A stretch of 34,605 nucleotides of DNA from DASUXA01 sp036378155 (GCA_036378155.1 DASUXA010000028.1:1-34605), one strand, 5' to 3'; shown: positions 15,108-22,852, counted from the stretch's first letter. Numbers and translations are program-made. Notes: generated by a model not told the origin, from the letters alone.

Positions 15108-15161
15108 TGTGGTCCTACCTGCGGCGTTACCCCGTAGGCTACGCGGTACGCCGTGACGGCC

Positions 15162-16244
15162 TTACGACGGCTGGGCGGGCGAGCTGACCTTGATCTTGCC
15201 GGCGATGATGTCCTGCTTGATCTGGTCGATCTCGCTCTTCAGGTCGGCCGGGACCTTGCTGTCGAAGTCGTGGTACGGGGCGAGCTGCACGCCGTTGTTC
15301 TGCAGCGTGCCGATCGAGCCGCCGCCGCCCAGCTTCTGGGTGTCCGCCTTGAGCACCGCTTCCTTGACGGTCTCGGAGATGTTCTTGACGACCGTGCTCA
15401 TGAACACCGAGCAGTACTGCTGGGCGCTCGCGCAGCCGTCCTGGTCGACCCAGATCACGCTGAACCTGCCGTTGGAAGCCTGCGCGGCGGACGCCGTGCC
15501 CAGACCGGTACCGCCGGCCACCGGCATGATCACGTCGGCGCCCTGGGCGACGAAGGTGTCGCTGATCGCCTTGCCCTTGCCCTGGTCGACGAAGGACTCG
15601 GCGAAGGTGCCGTTCTGGGTGTCCTTGTTCCAGCCGAGCACCGCGACGTTCTTGCCCTTGGCCTTGTTGTAGTACGCCACGCCGTCGGCGAAGCCGTCCA
15701 TGAAGATGGTCACCGGCGGGATCTTCAGACCGCCGTACGTGGCGACCTTGCCGGACTTGCTCATCCCGGCGGCGAGGTAGCCGGCGAGGAACGCGGCCTG
15801 CGCGGTGTCGAACTGCATGGAGTACACGTTCGGCAGGTCGATCTTCGAGTCGATGATCGCGAACTGGGTGTTGGGGTTCGCCTGGGCGACCGCCTTGGTC
15901 GCGTCGCCCATCAGCCCACCGACCGCGATGACCAGGTCACACTTCTGCTGCGCGAACTGGGTGAGGTTCGGCTGGTAGTCCGCCTCGGCCTTGGACGAGA
16001 CGTACTTGACGTCGATGTTGCTGTTCTGCGCGTGGGCGTCCTGCATGCCCTTCCACGCCGACGAGTTGAACGACCGGTCGTCGATGCCGCCGGTGTCGGT
16101 CACCATGCACGCCGTCATCTTCTTGCCGGCGCTGGCGCCGCTGTTGCTGTTGTTCGCCGGAGGCTTGCCGCAGCCGGCGGCGGCGAGCGCGAGGCTCCCG
16201 ACCGCGAGCACGCCGACGAGCCTCATCCCACGCACTGGGCGCAC
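15162..16244 (-). CDS. BMP-family nucleoside-binding lipoprotein
   Basis: This 360-residue lipoprotein belongs to the Bmp/Med (PnrA-like) family of substrate-binding proteins. The GTG start at 16244 has AAGGAGAGG six bases upstream. An earlier in-frame ATG exists but lacks a ribosome site. The signal peptide has basic residues, a hydrophobic run and a cleavage region ending AAAGC, placing the lipidated Cys at residue 25. A Ser/Asn/Gly linker follows. The mature protein begins CMVTDTGGIDDRSFNSS, the family hallmark with D and N residues for ribose and base, and continues with VGGLMGDA, the DGFADG region and VIMPVAGGTG. It should capture nucleosides outside the membrane for the importer encoded next. 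Confidence 0.94.
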   Translation of the reverse strand: MRPVRGMRLVGVLAVGSLALAAAGCGKPPANNSNSGASAGKKMTACMVTDTGGIDDRSFNSSAWKGMQDAHAQNSNIDVKYVSSKAEADYQPNLTQFAQQKCDLVIAVGGLMGDATKAVAQANPNTQFAIIDSKIDLPNVYSMQFDTAQAAFLAGYLAAGMSKSGKVATYGGLKIPPVTIFMDGFADGVAYYNKAKGKNVAVLGWNKDTQNGTFAESFVDQGKGKAISDTFVAQGADVIMPVAGGTGLGTASAAQASNGRFSVIWVDQDGCASAQQYCSVFMSTVVKNISETVKEAVLKADTQKLGGGGSIGTLQNNGVQLAPYHDFDSKVPADLKSEIDQIKQDIIAGKIKVSSPAQPS

Positions 16245-16266
16245 GACGACCCTCTCCTTCCCACTG

Positions 16267-16284
16267 CACCGCGACATCGCGGTG
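16267..16284. promoter_or_regulatory. Perfect 18-bp inverted repeat in the bmp leader
   Basis: CACCGCGA, CA, TCGCGGTG lies 22 bp upstream of the bmp start codon and just ahead of the ribosome site. It could be an operator for a nucleoside-responsive repressor or a leader stem (six pairs, six-base loop). No regulator gene for this cluster is present in the window. Confidence 0.5.
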
Positions 16285-16463
16285 TGTCTCAACCGACGGG
16301 AGCGTACGCCTGTACCCCGCCGCCACGCGCCTTCTAGCACGGCCTCGGTAGACCCCGTTACGCCGCCGTGACTGTCTCGTGTCCTGCGGCAACGGTACGA
16401 GAAGCTAACGCCCCAATCGCCCGGTTCAGAGCGATTTGCCCTGTCGGGGCGGGGCAGGACGGA

Positions 16464-16811
16464 TCAGTACCAGAAGACGGCCACCGCCGCGTTCGCCAGC
16501 GTCATTCCGATGATCGCCAGGAAGTGCCCACGGTTCACGCGATCCCGGTGCCGGGGCACGAACACCATCACGAAGATGAGTACCGCGACGACCAGCTTCA
16601 CGATCAACTTGGCGGTCGGCGGCTCGTTCGCTCCGCCGCCGCGCAGCGGCGCGGCGAGAGCCAGCCCGCTGAGAATCTGGATCACCGAGCCCCACAGCAT
16701 CGCCGAGCTGATCCGGATCCGTCCGTTGAGGTACTGCATGACGCCGCCGCCGAGCAGCAGGGCGAAACCGATCAGGTGGATGTACACCAGGAACAGCCGC
16801 AGCAGATGCAC
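16464..16811 (-). CDS. Small four-helix membrane protein, function unknown
   Basis: This 115-residue protein has four hydrophobic segments (about 4-24, 38-55, 67-86 and 95-114) joined by short basic loops, one containing PRHRDRVNRGH. It begins MHLLRLFLVYIHLIGFALLLGG and ends in FWY. The first segment holds H12, and the layout is like small heme- or metal-associated membrane proteins, but no ligand pattern is firm enough to name a function. The ATG has GGAGGCCGG a few bases upstream. It is downstream of the ABC-2-like membrane protein, separated from it by a hairpin, so it is probably transcribed on its own. The 219 bp between its stop and the bmp start hold the bmp leader repeat and otherwise nothing clear. 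Confidence 0.8.
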   Translation of the reverse strand: MHLLRLFLVYIHLIGFALLLGGGVMQYLNGRIRISSAMLWGSVIQILSGLALAAPLRGGGANEPPTAKLIVKLVVAVLIFVMVFVPRHRDRVNRGHFLAIIGMTLANAAVAVFWY

Positions 16812-16889
16812 GGCCGGCCTCCTTCAGCAGCGGGGGGAAACGCCTCGGCGGCGAGTATGCGCGATCACGCCCCGTGGTCGGGTCGCCCC

Positions 16890-16924
16890 CCGGCTGCCGA
16901 CCGCGCCATGCGGCCGGCAGCCGG
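16890..16924. terminator. Hairpin after the ABC-2-like membrane gene
   Basis: CCGGCTGCCGACCGC (16890-16904) and GCGGCCGGCAGCCGG (16910-16924) pair at 14 of 15 positions. In the minus-strand RNA the odd position becomes a G-U pair, so the stem is complete in the direction of the gene ending at 16930. The loop is five bases. It lies six bases past the stop codon. Confidence 0.65.
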
Positions 16925-16929
16925 CGCCG

Positions 16930-17943
16930 CTATCCGGCGACCTCGGCGGTCGGCGCGACCTCTCCGCGTACCGCGTCCTCGTCCGTCCGCTCGACCGTCG
17001 CCCGCGCGCCCCGGCGACCGAGCACCGCCAGGGCGAGACCCACGACCGCCCAGACCGCGAGCACGACGACCTGGCGGTTCGCGCCGACTCCGGCGAAGAA
17101 CGCGTCCGAGCGCAGCACGGTGCCGCCCGCGCCGACCGGCAGGTACTGGCCGATGGTCCCCCACGGCGCCGGTACCAGCTCAGGTGCGGACGCCAGCCCG
17201 GAGATCGGGTTGCCGAGCAGGAACACGACCAGCACCGCGAGCCCGATGCCGGGGGCGCCGGCGACCGCGCCGAGTCCCGCCGTCGCGGCGGCGACGGCGA
17301 GAGCGAACAGCCCGATCGCGGCGGCGACTGCGAGGTACCGGCCGGGCAGGATGCCCAGCCACGACCGCAGTACCGCCGCGGATGCCAGGCCGGCGACCAG
17401 GGCGTATCCGAGCAGCCCCACGAACCTCGTCAGGCGACTGGTGACCAGCCGGGCGAGCAGCGCGCCGGCGGCGAGACTGGCGATCGCCAGCGGCAGGAAC
17501 CCGAGGGTGAACCCGGCGCCGTGCGGGTCGTCGGGGTCGGCGGGCACGACGTCGGTCACCGGTACCGGTCGACCGCCTCCGAACCGCTGCGCCGCCTCGA
17601 TCAGCGCGCCCGCTACCGCCGGGCTCCCGGCGGACGCGACGTGCAGGGCGAGCCCGTCGGGCCCGGCGAGGATCGCGGCGTACGCGCGACGGTCCCGCAG
17701 CGCTCGGTCAGCCGTCGCCTGGTCGGGCACGCGGGTCACCGCGAACGCGTCAGGTCCGGCTGCCGTGAGCGCCCCCTCGACCTGCGCGGCGACCGGCGCG
17801 GGTCCGGAAACGACCACCGGTACCTGGTGCGGCCGGGCACTCGCCCCGGACCAGGAGAAGAAGGCGACGAGTAACGCCTGCGCGATGACCACGCCGATGA
17901 CGATCGCGACGCCGGTGCGTACCGGCGACGGGGAGCGCGACAT
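16930..17943 (-). CDS. ABC-2/YhgE-like membrane protein
   Basis: This 337-residue protein has one N-terminal membrane segment (about 12-30), an exposed domain to about residue 140, and five further segments ending near 313. That layout is seen in YhgE/Pip-like and ABC-2 permease-like proteins, including DUF3533 members. No ATPase gene is adjacent. The ATG has AAGGAG five bases upstream. It is divergent from the tetR gene across 96 bp containing two matching operator-like sites, one touching each gene. It is therefore probably the target of that regulator, as TetR-controlled export or stress genes often are. The substrate is unknown. Confidence 0.8.
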   Translation of the reverse strand: MSRSPSPVRTGVAIVIGVVIAQALLVAFFSWSGASARPHQVPVVVSGPAPVAAQVEGALTAAGPDAFAVTRVPDQATADRALRDRRAYAAILAGPDGLALHVASAGSPAVAGALIEAAQRFGGGRPVPVTDVVPADPDDPHGAGFTLGFLPLAIASLAAGALLARLVTSRLTRFVGLLGYALVAGLASAAVLRSWLGILPGRYLAVAAAIGLFALAVAAATAGLGAVAGAPGIGLAVLVVFLLGNPISGLASAPELVPAPWGTIGQYLPVGAGGTVLRSDAFFAGVGANRQVVVLAVWAVVGLALAVLGRRGARATVERTDEDAVRGEVAPTAEVAG

Positions 17944-17951
17944 GACGACTC

Positions 17952-17971
17952 CTTAAGCGAACGAACGTTCT
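17952..17971 (-). promoter_or_regulatory. TetR operator-like site 1
   Basis: On the minus strand this reads AGAACG, TT, CG, TTCGCTT, A, AG. It matches site 2 at 17 of 20 positions in the opposite orientation. It contains the palindrome GAACGTTC and runs into the ribosome site of the membrane protein gene, so a bound repressor would block that gene. Confidence 0.6.
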
Positions 17972-18010
17972 CTTTTCTTGTCATCGTGGCCCTCCTTCCC
18001 GTTGCCGTCA

Positions 18011-18030
18011 AGAACGAACGTTCGCTTTAG
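18011..18030 (+). promoter_or_regulatory. TetR operator-like site 2
   Basis: Reads AGAACG, AA, CG, TTCGCTT, T, AG and contains the 10-bp palindrome CGAACGTTCG (18015-18024). It directly abuts the -10 box of tetR, consistent with autoregulation. Confidence 0.65.
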
Positions 18031-18033
18031 AAT
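18028..18033 (+). promoter_or_regulatory. -10 box TAGAAT of tetR; predicted leaderless start
   Basis: TAGAAT is a near-ideal -10 box followed by six bases and the tetR ATG at 18040, with no ribosome site between. Transcription would begin at the ATG. A TTGCCG at 18002-18007 is the nearest -35 candidate, at a long 20-bp spacing. Confidence 0.6.
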
Positions 18034-18039
18034 CTGGTC

Positions 18040-18627
18040 ATGCCTCGGGTCTCCGAGCAGCACCGCGAAGCCCGGCGCGCGCAGATCCTCGCCGCGGCAC
18101 GGCGCTGCTTCCTGCGCAACGGGTTCCACAACACGTCGATGCAGGACGTGATCGGCGAGGCAGGGCTGTCGGTCGGCGCGGTCTACCGGTACTTCCCGAG
18201 CAAGTCGGCGATCATCACGGCGATCGCCGAGGAGGCGGTCGGCACGGCCACCGACGCGCTCGCCGAACTCGCCACACTCGACCCGCCCCCGCCGCTCGCC
18301 GAAGCGGTCGCCCTCGCCGTCGACGCGCTCGAGCCGCTTCTCGGTCCCGACGGCGTGCTGCGCATCGCCATCCAGGTGTGGGCCGAGGCGATGCGCGACG
18401 ACGATCTCGCCGAGTTCGTCGCGCGGGTGTACGGCGAACTGCGCGCGCGGTTCGTGGCACTCGCCGAGCGTGCCCGCGCGTCAGGGGCGCTCGCCGCCGA
18501 CGCCGACGTCGAGGGGGTCGGCGCGGTGCTGTTCGCGCTGCTTCCGGGGTACGGGTTGCAGCGGGTGCTGACCGGCGGCCCGAGCCGCGAGGCGTTCCTG
18601 TCCGGAGTTCGGACGCTGCTCGGCTGA
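18040..18627 (+). CDS. TetR-family transcriptional regulator
   Basis: This 195-residue protein has an N-terminal TetR helix-turn-helix domain (about 13-57). It shows the usual R-x-x-I-L-A-A-A start, the GFHNTSMQDVIGEAGLSVGA recognition region and YRYFPSKSAII. The C-terminal ligand-binding domain is all-helical and variable, so the inducer cannot be read. It is divergent from the membrane protein gene, with two operator-like sites in the gap, which suggests it represses both that gene and itself. The start follows from the -10 box six bases upstream of the ATG and the match to the family N-terminus. Its stop codon is part of a long hairpin shared with malG. Confidence 0.92.
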   Translation: MPRVSEQHREARRAQILAAARRCFLRNGFHNTSMQDVIGEAGLSVGAVYRYFPSKSAIITAIAEEAVGTATDALAELATLDPPPPLAEAVALAVDALEPLLGPDGVLRIAIQVWAEAMRDDDLAEFVARVYGELRARFVALAERARASGALAADADVEGVGAVLFALLPGYGLQRVLTGGPSREAFLSGVRTLLG

Positions 18628-18673
18628 ACGCGCCGTGCCGCGCACCGATCCCGGTGCGCGGCACGGCGCGTTC
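18626..18673. terminator. Perfect 22-bp stem between convergent tetR and malG
   Basis: The 22 bases at 18626-18647 are the exact reverse complement of 18652-18673, with loop ATCC. Each arm overlaps a stop codon, tetR on the left and malG on the right. It can form in RNA from either strand and is the obvious shared terminator. There is no T-run. Such a perfect long stem could also give RNase III-type processing. Confidence 0.85.
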
Positions 18674-19610
18674 ACCCCTTGACGGCTCCGGCGGTCAGAC
18701 CGGACACGATGTACCGCTGCAGGAACCGGAACACCAGCACGGTCGGCACAGCGGTCAGCAGCGTGCCGACGCAGAACATCCCGAAGTTCGCGTCCCGCTC
18801 CCCGGCCACCAGCCCCCACAGCCCCACCGCGAGCGTCTTCGAGTTCGGATCGGTCAGGAACACGTTCGCCATCAGGAACTCGTTGATGGTGCCGATGAAA
18901 CTCAGCAGCGAGGTGACCGCCAGGATCGGCGCGACCAAGGGCAGCATGATCCGGAAGAACACCTGGACGTGGCTCGCCCCGTCCATGGTCGCCGACTCGT
19001 CCAGCTCGCGCGGCACCGTGTCGAGGAACCCCTTCATCAGCCACGTGTTCACGCCCAGCGCCCCGCCCAGGTACAGCAGCAGCAGACCCCAGGGGGTGTT
19101 GAAGCCGATCGCCGGCCAGTAGTCGGTGATCTTCGTGAACATCAGGAAGATCGTCACGACCGCCAGGTACTGCGGGAACATCTGGATCAGCAGCAGGGAC
19201 AGCAGCCCGATCCGCCGCCCGGTGAACCGCATCCGGCTGAACGCGTACGCGGCGAGCAGCGACAGGAACACCGCCGCACCCGCCGAGAACAGCGCGATCA
19301 GGATCGAGTTGAGGTACCAGTGCCCGAACGGCGTGTCGCGCACCAACCGGATCGCGTTGTCCAGGCTCGCGCCTTTCGGCACCAGCGACGTGGAGGACAG
19401 CGTCCCCAGCGGGTTGAGCGCCGCCGATACCAGGAACACGATCGGGAACAGCGAGAACAGCACCGCGAACACGCCGACCAGGTGCCGCCAGCCGACCAGG
19501 CGGAACCAGCGACCGCCCCGGCCGGTGCCCGTCCGGGTCGCTTCCGCCCGGCTCCGGGTACGGTCGGCAGCCCGCACCCCGGTCGCCACGTCCGTCCGCG
19601 CGCTCGTCAT
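18672..19610 (-). CDS. malG: Maltose/maltodextrin ABC transporter permease MalG
   Basis: This is a 312-residue inner-membrane permease with six membrane segments after a basic N-terminus of about 35 residues. The ATPase-contact EAA loop lies near residues 200-220 (RELDESATMDGASHVQVFF), and the end GLTAGAVKG is typical of MalG. The ATG at 19610 overlaps the malF stop by four bases (ATGA). Longer upstream reading in this frame is only a shadow of malF. It forms the translocation pore with MalF. No MalK-type ATPase is encoded nearby, so a shared MsiK-like ATPase elsewhere in the genome probably drives it. Confidence 0.93.
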   Translation of the reverse strand: MTSARTDVATGVRAADRTRSRAEATRTGTGRGGRWFRLVGWRHLVGVFAVLFSLFPIVFLVSAALNPLGTLSSTSLVPKGASLDNAIRLVRDTPFGHWYLNSILIALFSAGAAVFLSLLAAYAFSRMRFTGRRIGLLSLLLIQMFPQYLAVVTIFLMFTKITDYWPAIGFNTPWGLLLLYLGGALGVNTWLMKGFLDTVPRELDESATMDGASHVQVFFRIMLPLVAPILAVTSLLSFIGTINEFLMANVFLTDPNSKTLAVGLWGLVAGERDANFGMFCVGTLLTAVPTVLVFRFLQRYIVSGLTAGAVKG

Positions 19611-21244
19611 CCGTAGACCTCCTCCTGCCGCCGGGTGCGGCGGAAGCTGATCGTCGAGACGACGGCGACGATCAGGAAGATGTACACCGAGACCGCCGCC
19701 GCGAAGCCGTACTGCGCGCCCTGCGCGCCGAAGGCCAGCCGGTACGTGTACGTAATGAGCAGGTCGGTCGCGCCGACGCTCGGGTTGTCCGCCGGGAACG
19801 GACCGCCCTCCGTGATCAGGTAGATCGCGTTGAAGTTGTTGAAGTTGTACGCAAACGACGCGATCAGCAGCGGCGACAAGGCGACGAGCAGCAGCGGCAG
19901 GGTGACCCGCCGGAACCGCTGCCAGGCGGTCGCACCGTCGACGGCGGCGGCTTCGCTCATCTCGCTCGGGATCGCCTGCAACGCGCCGGTCGCGACCAGG
20001 AACATGTACGGGTACCCCAGCCACAGCTGCACGAGCAGGACCGCCAGCCGGGCCGTCCACGCACCGCCCAGCCAGTCGACGTGCAGCCCGAACAGGCGGT
20101 TGATCAACCCGAAGTCGGCGTTGAACATGTCCCGCCAGACCAGCAGCATGGCGAACGACGGCATGGCGTACGGCAGCACCAGCAACGTGCGGTAGACGGT
20201 GCGACCGCGCACCCGTTGCGAATGCAGCGCCAGCGCGCACAGCAGCCCGAGCGCGAACGTGATCAGCACGGACCCGATCGCGAACCCGAAGTCCCACAGC
20301 AGCGTGCTGAAGAACGGCTTGGCGATGCGCGGGTCGGTGACCACGCGCACGAAGTTGCGCAGTCCGACGTTCACCCGCCAGCCCTGCGGCAGCCGGTCGC
20401 CGTCGGAGGCGACGAACGAGCCGTTCGCCTGGTCGGCGTGCCACGTCTTACCGGTCTTGACGTCCTTGACGCAGTCGCAGCCGGGGTCGTACTTGCGCAT
20501 CGCCTTGAGCTCGTAGGCGTGCGACACGCCGGTGGCGCGGATCGCGCCGTCCCCGGTCGGTACCACGAACGTCGTGATCTCCTGGCTGCGCGCGCTCGCC
20601 TCGCCGAGGTTGAGGATGGTGTACCCGGGCGCGGCGGTCACCCGGCCGCCGGAGACCGTGGCGTCGGGCAGCGGGCGCAGTCCGGACCCGTCGCCCAGGT
20701 ACGCCTTGCCGCTCGGGTCGGCCAGCAGGAACGCCAGCTTCCCGGTCGCCGGGTCGCCCTTGGTCGCCACCGCCAGCGTGTACTCGGTGGAGCCGGGCAC
20801 CTGGGTCACCGAGGCGGTCTGGATCGCCACGATCGCGTCCTGTTTGGTGCCGCGGTGCGCGTCGCCGAAGTTGCTGAACGCCGTGCTCGCCGTGTACACG
20901 ACCGGGAACACCTGGAACGCGATCAGGAACAGGGTGCCCGGCAGCAGGTACTTGACGGGCAGTCGGCGCGGCGTCAGGTACACGTAGAAGATCACCGCGG
21001 TGACCAGGACGGTACCGCCGAGCCAGAGCCACGCCTTCGCCTGGATCAGCGGGAACGCGGCCCACACCGCGATCGCCGCGACCAGACCCAGCAGAACGAT
21101 CTTCCCGACCAGTCCGGCGACACCGCCGGACGCGGAACCGTGGGCGAGCGCCACGGCGGGACCGTCCGATCGGCGACGCGCCTGCGCCGGCGCCGGGTGC
21201 GGGGAGGTGTCGCTCCCCGCACCCGGCAGCTGCTGCGTGCTCAC
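19607..21244 (-). CDS. malF: Maltose/maltodextrin ABC transporter permease MalF
   Basis: This 545-residue permease is a full-size MalF, slightly longer than the E. coli protein. After a hydrophilic N-terminus of about 45 residues come three membrane segments (about 47-67, 72-90 and 98-117). A large external loop of roughly 215 residues follows, corresponding to the P2 domain that docks with MalE. Further segments hold the EAA loop near 428-447 (SEMSEAAAVDGATAWQRFRR). The external loop has a paired C-D-C. The GTG start lies two bases past the malE stop with a poor ribosome site, so translation is probably coupled to malE. The length and the P2 loop separate it from generic sugar permeases. Confidence 0.93.
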   Translation of the reverse strand: MSTQQLPGAGSDTSPHPAPAQARRRSDGPAVALAHGSASGGVAGLVGKIVLLGLVAAIAVWAAFPLIQAKAWLWLGGTVLVTAVIFYVYLTPRRLPVKYLLPGTLFLIAFQVFPVVYTASTAFSNFGDAHRGTKQDAIVAIQTASVTQVPGSTEYTLAVATKGDPATGKLAFLLADPSGKAYLGDGSGLRPLPDATVSGGRVTAAPGYTILNLGEASARSQEITTFVVPTGDGAIRATGVSHAYELKAMRKYDPGCDCVKDVKTGKTWHADQANGSFVASDGDRLPQGWRVNVGLRNFVRVVTDPRIAKPFFSTLLWDFGFAIGSVLITFALGLLCALALHSQRVRGRTVYRTLLVLPYAMPSFAMLLVWRDMFNADFGLINRLFGLHVDWLGGAWTARLAVLLVQLWLGYPYMFLVATGALQAIPSEMSEAAAVDGATAWQRFRRVTLPLLLVALSPLLIASFAYNFNNFNAIYLITEGGPFPADNPSVGATDLLITYTYRLAFGAQGAQYGFAAAVSVYIFLIVAVVSTISFRRTRRQEEVYG

Positions 21245-21246
21245 CG

Positions 21247-22497
21247 TTACTTGATGCTGCCGGCGATGGTCTTCGCCGCGGCGGTCACCGTCGACTGCGG
21301 GTCGGCGCCGCCGACGACCGCGGCCTCAGCCTTGCCGAACGGGTCCCAGATCGCCGCCATCTCCGGGATCGCGGGCAGGATGACGCCGTTCTTGCCGGCG
21401 TCGAGGAACTTCTGTACGTCCGGGTCGGACGACTTGACCTGGTCCAGCGAGGCGGTCAGCGCCGGCGGGCGGGGCTCCGCCTGGTACAGCGCGGTCTGCA
21501 GTTCCGGACGGGTCAGGTAGTTCGCGACGAACTCCTGCGCGGCGGTCTTGTTCTTGCCCTTGCTCGCCACGTAGAACGCCTGCACGCCGACGAACGGCTG
21601 AGCCGGCTTGCCGCCCGCGAACCCGGGGACCGGGGTGATGTCGTACTTGATGTTCGCCTTCTTGATGTCGGTCAGCGCCCACGGACCGGAGATCAGGAAC
21701 GCGGTCTTGCCCGAGGTGAACGTCGAGATGGCGTTCTTGTCGTCGATCGAGCGCTTGAGCGCGCCCGCGCCCTTCTCACCGAGCGCGGCGATCTTCTTGA
21801 ACGCCGCGACCGACTCGGGCTTGCCGACGCCGAGGTCCTTCGGGTCGTAGTCGCCGTTCGGCTTGGTGCCGAACAGGTAGCCGCCGCCGGAGGTGTACAG
21901 CGGGTAGATGTGGTACGCGTCGCCGTTCTGACCGACCTGCAGCGCCATGATCTCGCTGACCTTGCCGGCGCTCTTGAGCTGCTTGCCGGTCGCGACCAGG
22001 TCCTCGATCGTGGACGGTGCGTTCGGCGCCAGGGCGGTGTTGCGGATCAGCGCGATGTTCTCCACCGCGTACGGGACACCGTAGATCTGACCGTTGAAGG
22101 TGACGCCCTTCAGCGCGATGTCGGAGAACGCCGCCTTCTGCTGCTCGGACAGCTGGATCGGGTCGATCGCGCCGTTCTGGACCAGGTTGCCGATCCAGTC
22201 GTGCGCGCCGACGACGATGTCCGGCGCCTTGCCGGACTGCGAGGCGGTGACGAAGTTGGTCTGCAGGTCCTTGGAGATCGCGTCGACCTCGATGGTGACG
22301 CCCAGCTCCTTGCCGAACTTGTCGGCGAACGGCTTCAGCGCCGCGGTCCGCTTGTCGTCGGCCCAGATCACCAGCGTGCCGCCGTTGGCCTTGGCCTTGT
22401 TGTCCGTCTTGGCCTTGTCGCTGTTGTTGCCACAGGCGCCGGCGGCGGCGAGCGCCAGCGTCATGACGGCGACCACACCCGCGGTACGGATGCGCAT
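21247..22497 (-). CDS. malE: Maltose/maltodextrin-binding lipoprotein MalE
   Basis: This is a 416-residue extracellular solute-binding lipoprotein of family 1. ATG 22497 has AGGAG six bases upstream. The signal peptide ends AAAGAC with the lipidated Cys at 22, followed by a Lys/Asn/Asp-rich linker. The mature part begins LVIWADDKRTAALKPFADKF, and AFLISGPWALTDIKKANIKYD and the VGVQAFYVASKGKNK region match maltodextrin-binding proteins. It captures maltose or maltodextrins and delivers them to MalFG. It is first in malE-malF-malG and divergent from the LacI regulator. Its 361-bp upstream gap holds a palindrome flanked by direct repeats and operator-like sites. Confidence 0.94.
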   Translation of the reverse strand: MRIRTAGVVAVMTLALAAAGACGNNSDKAKTDNKAKANGGTLVIWADDKRTAALKPFADKFGKELGVTIEVDAISKDLQTNFVTASQSGKAPDIVVGAHDWIGNLVQNGAIDPIQLSEQQKAAFSDIALKGVTFNGQIYGVPYAVENIALIRNTALAPNAPSTIEDLVATGKQLKSAGKVSEIMALQVGQNGDAYHIYPLYTSGGGYLFGTKPNGDYDPKDLGVGKPESVAAFKKIAALGEKGAGALKRSIDDKNAISTFTSGKTAFLISGPWALTDIKKANIKYDITPVPGFAGGKPAQPFVGVQAFYVASKGKNKTAAQEFVANYLTRPELQTALYQAEPRPPALTASLDQVKSSDPDVQKFLDAGKNGVILPAIPEMAAIWDPFGKAEAAVVGGADPQSTVTAAAKTIAGSIK

Positions 22498-22558
22498 CGG
22501 ATTCTCCTGTTCGACGGGGGGCGCGGCGTCCAAGGGCTACACCGCGTTGTCTCATGTG

Positions 22559-22578
22559 GGCGTTCCCGAGGGAACGCC
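22559..22578. repeat. 20-bp palindrome flanked by direct repeats in the malE leader
   Basis: GGCGTTCCC, GA, GGGAACGCC is a perfect inverted repeat. On both sides lies a near-identical sequence: GTTGTCTCATGTGGGCG at 22546-22562 and GTTGTTCTCATGTGGACG at 22579-22596. It is about 60-80 bp upstream of the malE start, so it would be in the malE leader RNA or near its promoter. Confidence 0.8.
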
Positions 22579-22810
22579 GTTGTTCTCATGTGGACGCCCC
22601 GGGGGAGCCGTCATCCGGGCTCCCGGGACGTCGTTGTGCTCCGGCGACGCCGAAGCATCGCAGGTCTGTCCCGAACACCACCAGTGCCGGTACGCCCTTG
22701 TCGCCGGATATCGACCGGAGCGTTATCCGCACGTGGCCGGCGCCGCCGGAGGCGACACCGCGCGCCGTGTGTCCGGCACGTTAGCAAGACGTTTCAGGTA
22801 ATGAAAGTGC

Positions 22811-22829
22811 TTGCAGAAGGCTTTCGCAA
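22811..22829. promoter_or_regulatory. Candidate LacI-family operator
   Basis: TTGCAGAAGGCTTTCGCAA matches its own reverse complement at 14 of 19 positions, with outer arms TTGC and GCAA. It overlaps the -35 area of the regulator gene. A second TTGCAG occurs at 22834-22839. LacI-type maltose regulators bind such imperfect palindromes, and the position would control the regulator gene and possibly malE. Confidence 0.5.
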
Positions 22830-22846
22830 TCCGTTGCAGGATGGTT

Positions 22847-22852
22847 TACAGT
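22847..22852 (+). promoter_or_regulatory. -10 box TACAGT of the LacI gene; predicted leaderless start
   Basis: TACAGT is followed by six bases and ATG 22859, with no ribosome site between. TTCGCA at 22823-22828 is a plausible -35 at 18-bp spacing and lies inside the candidate operator. Confidence 0.55.

Noticed and set aside
16245..16340. Longer N-terminus for the BMP lipoprotein
   Set aside because: It would bury the signal peptide behind 32 Arg-rich residues. The GTG at 16244 has a strong ribosome site and gives a normal lipoprotein signal.
22094..22801. Plus-strand frames over malE and its control region
   Set aside because: They are antisense to malE and run through regulatory repeats. 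There is no coherent protein and no ribosome site.
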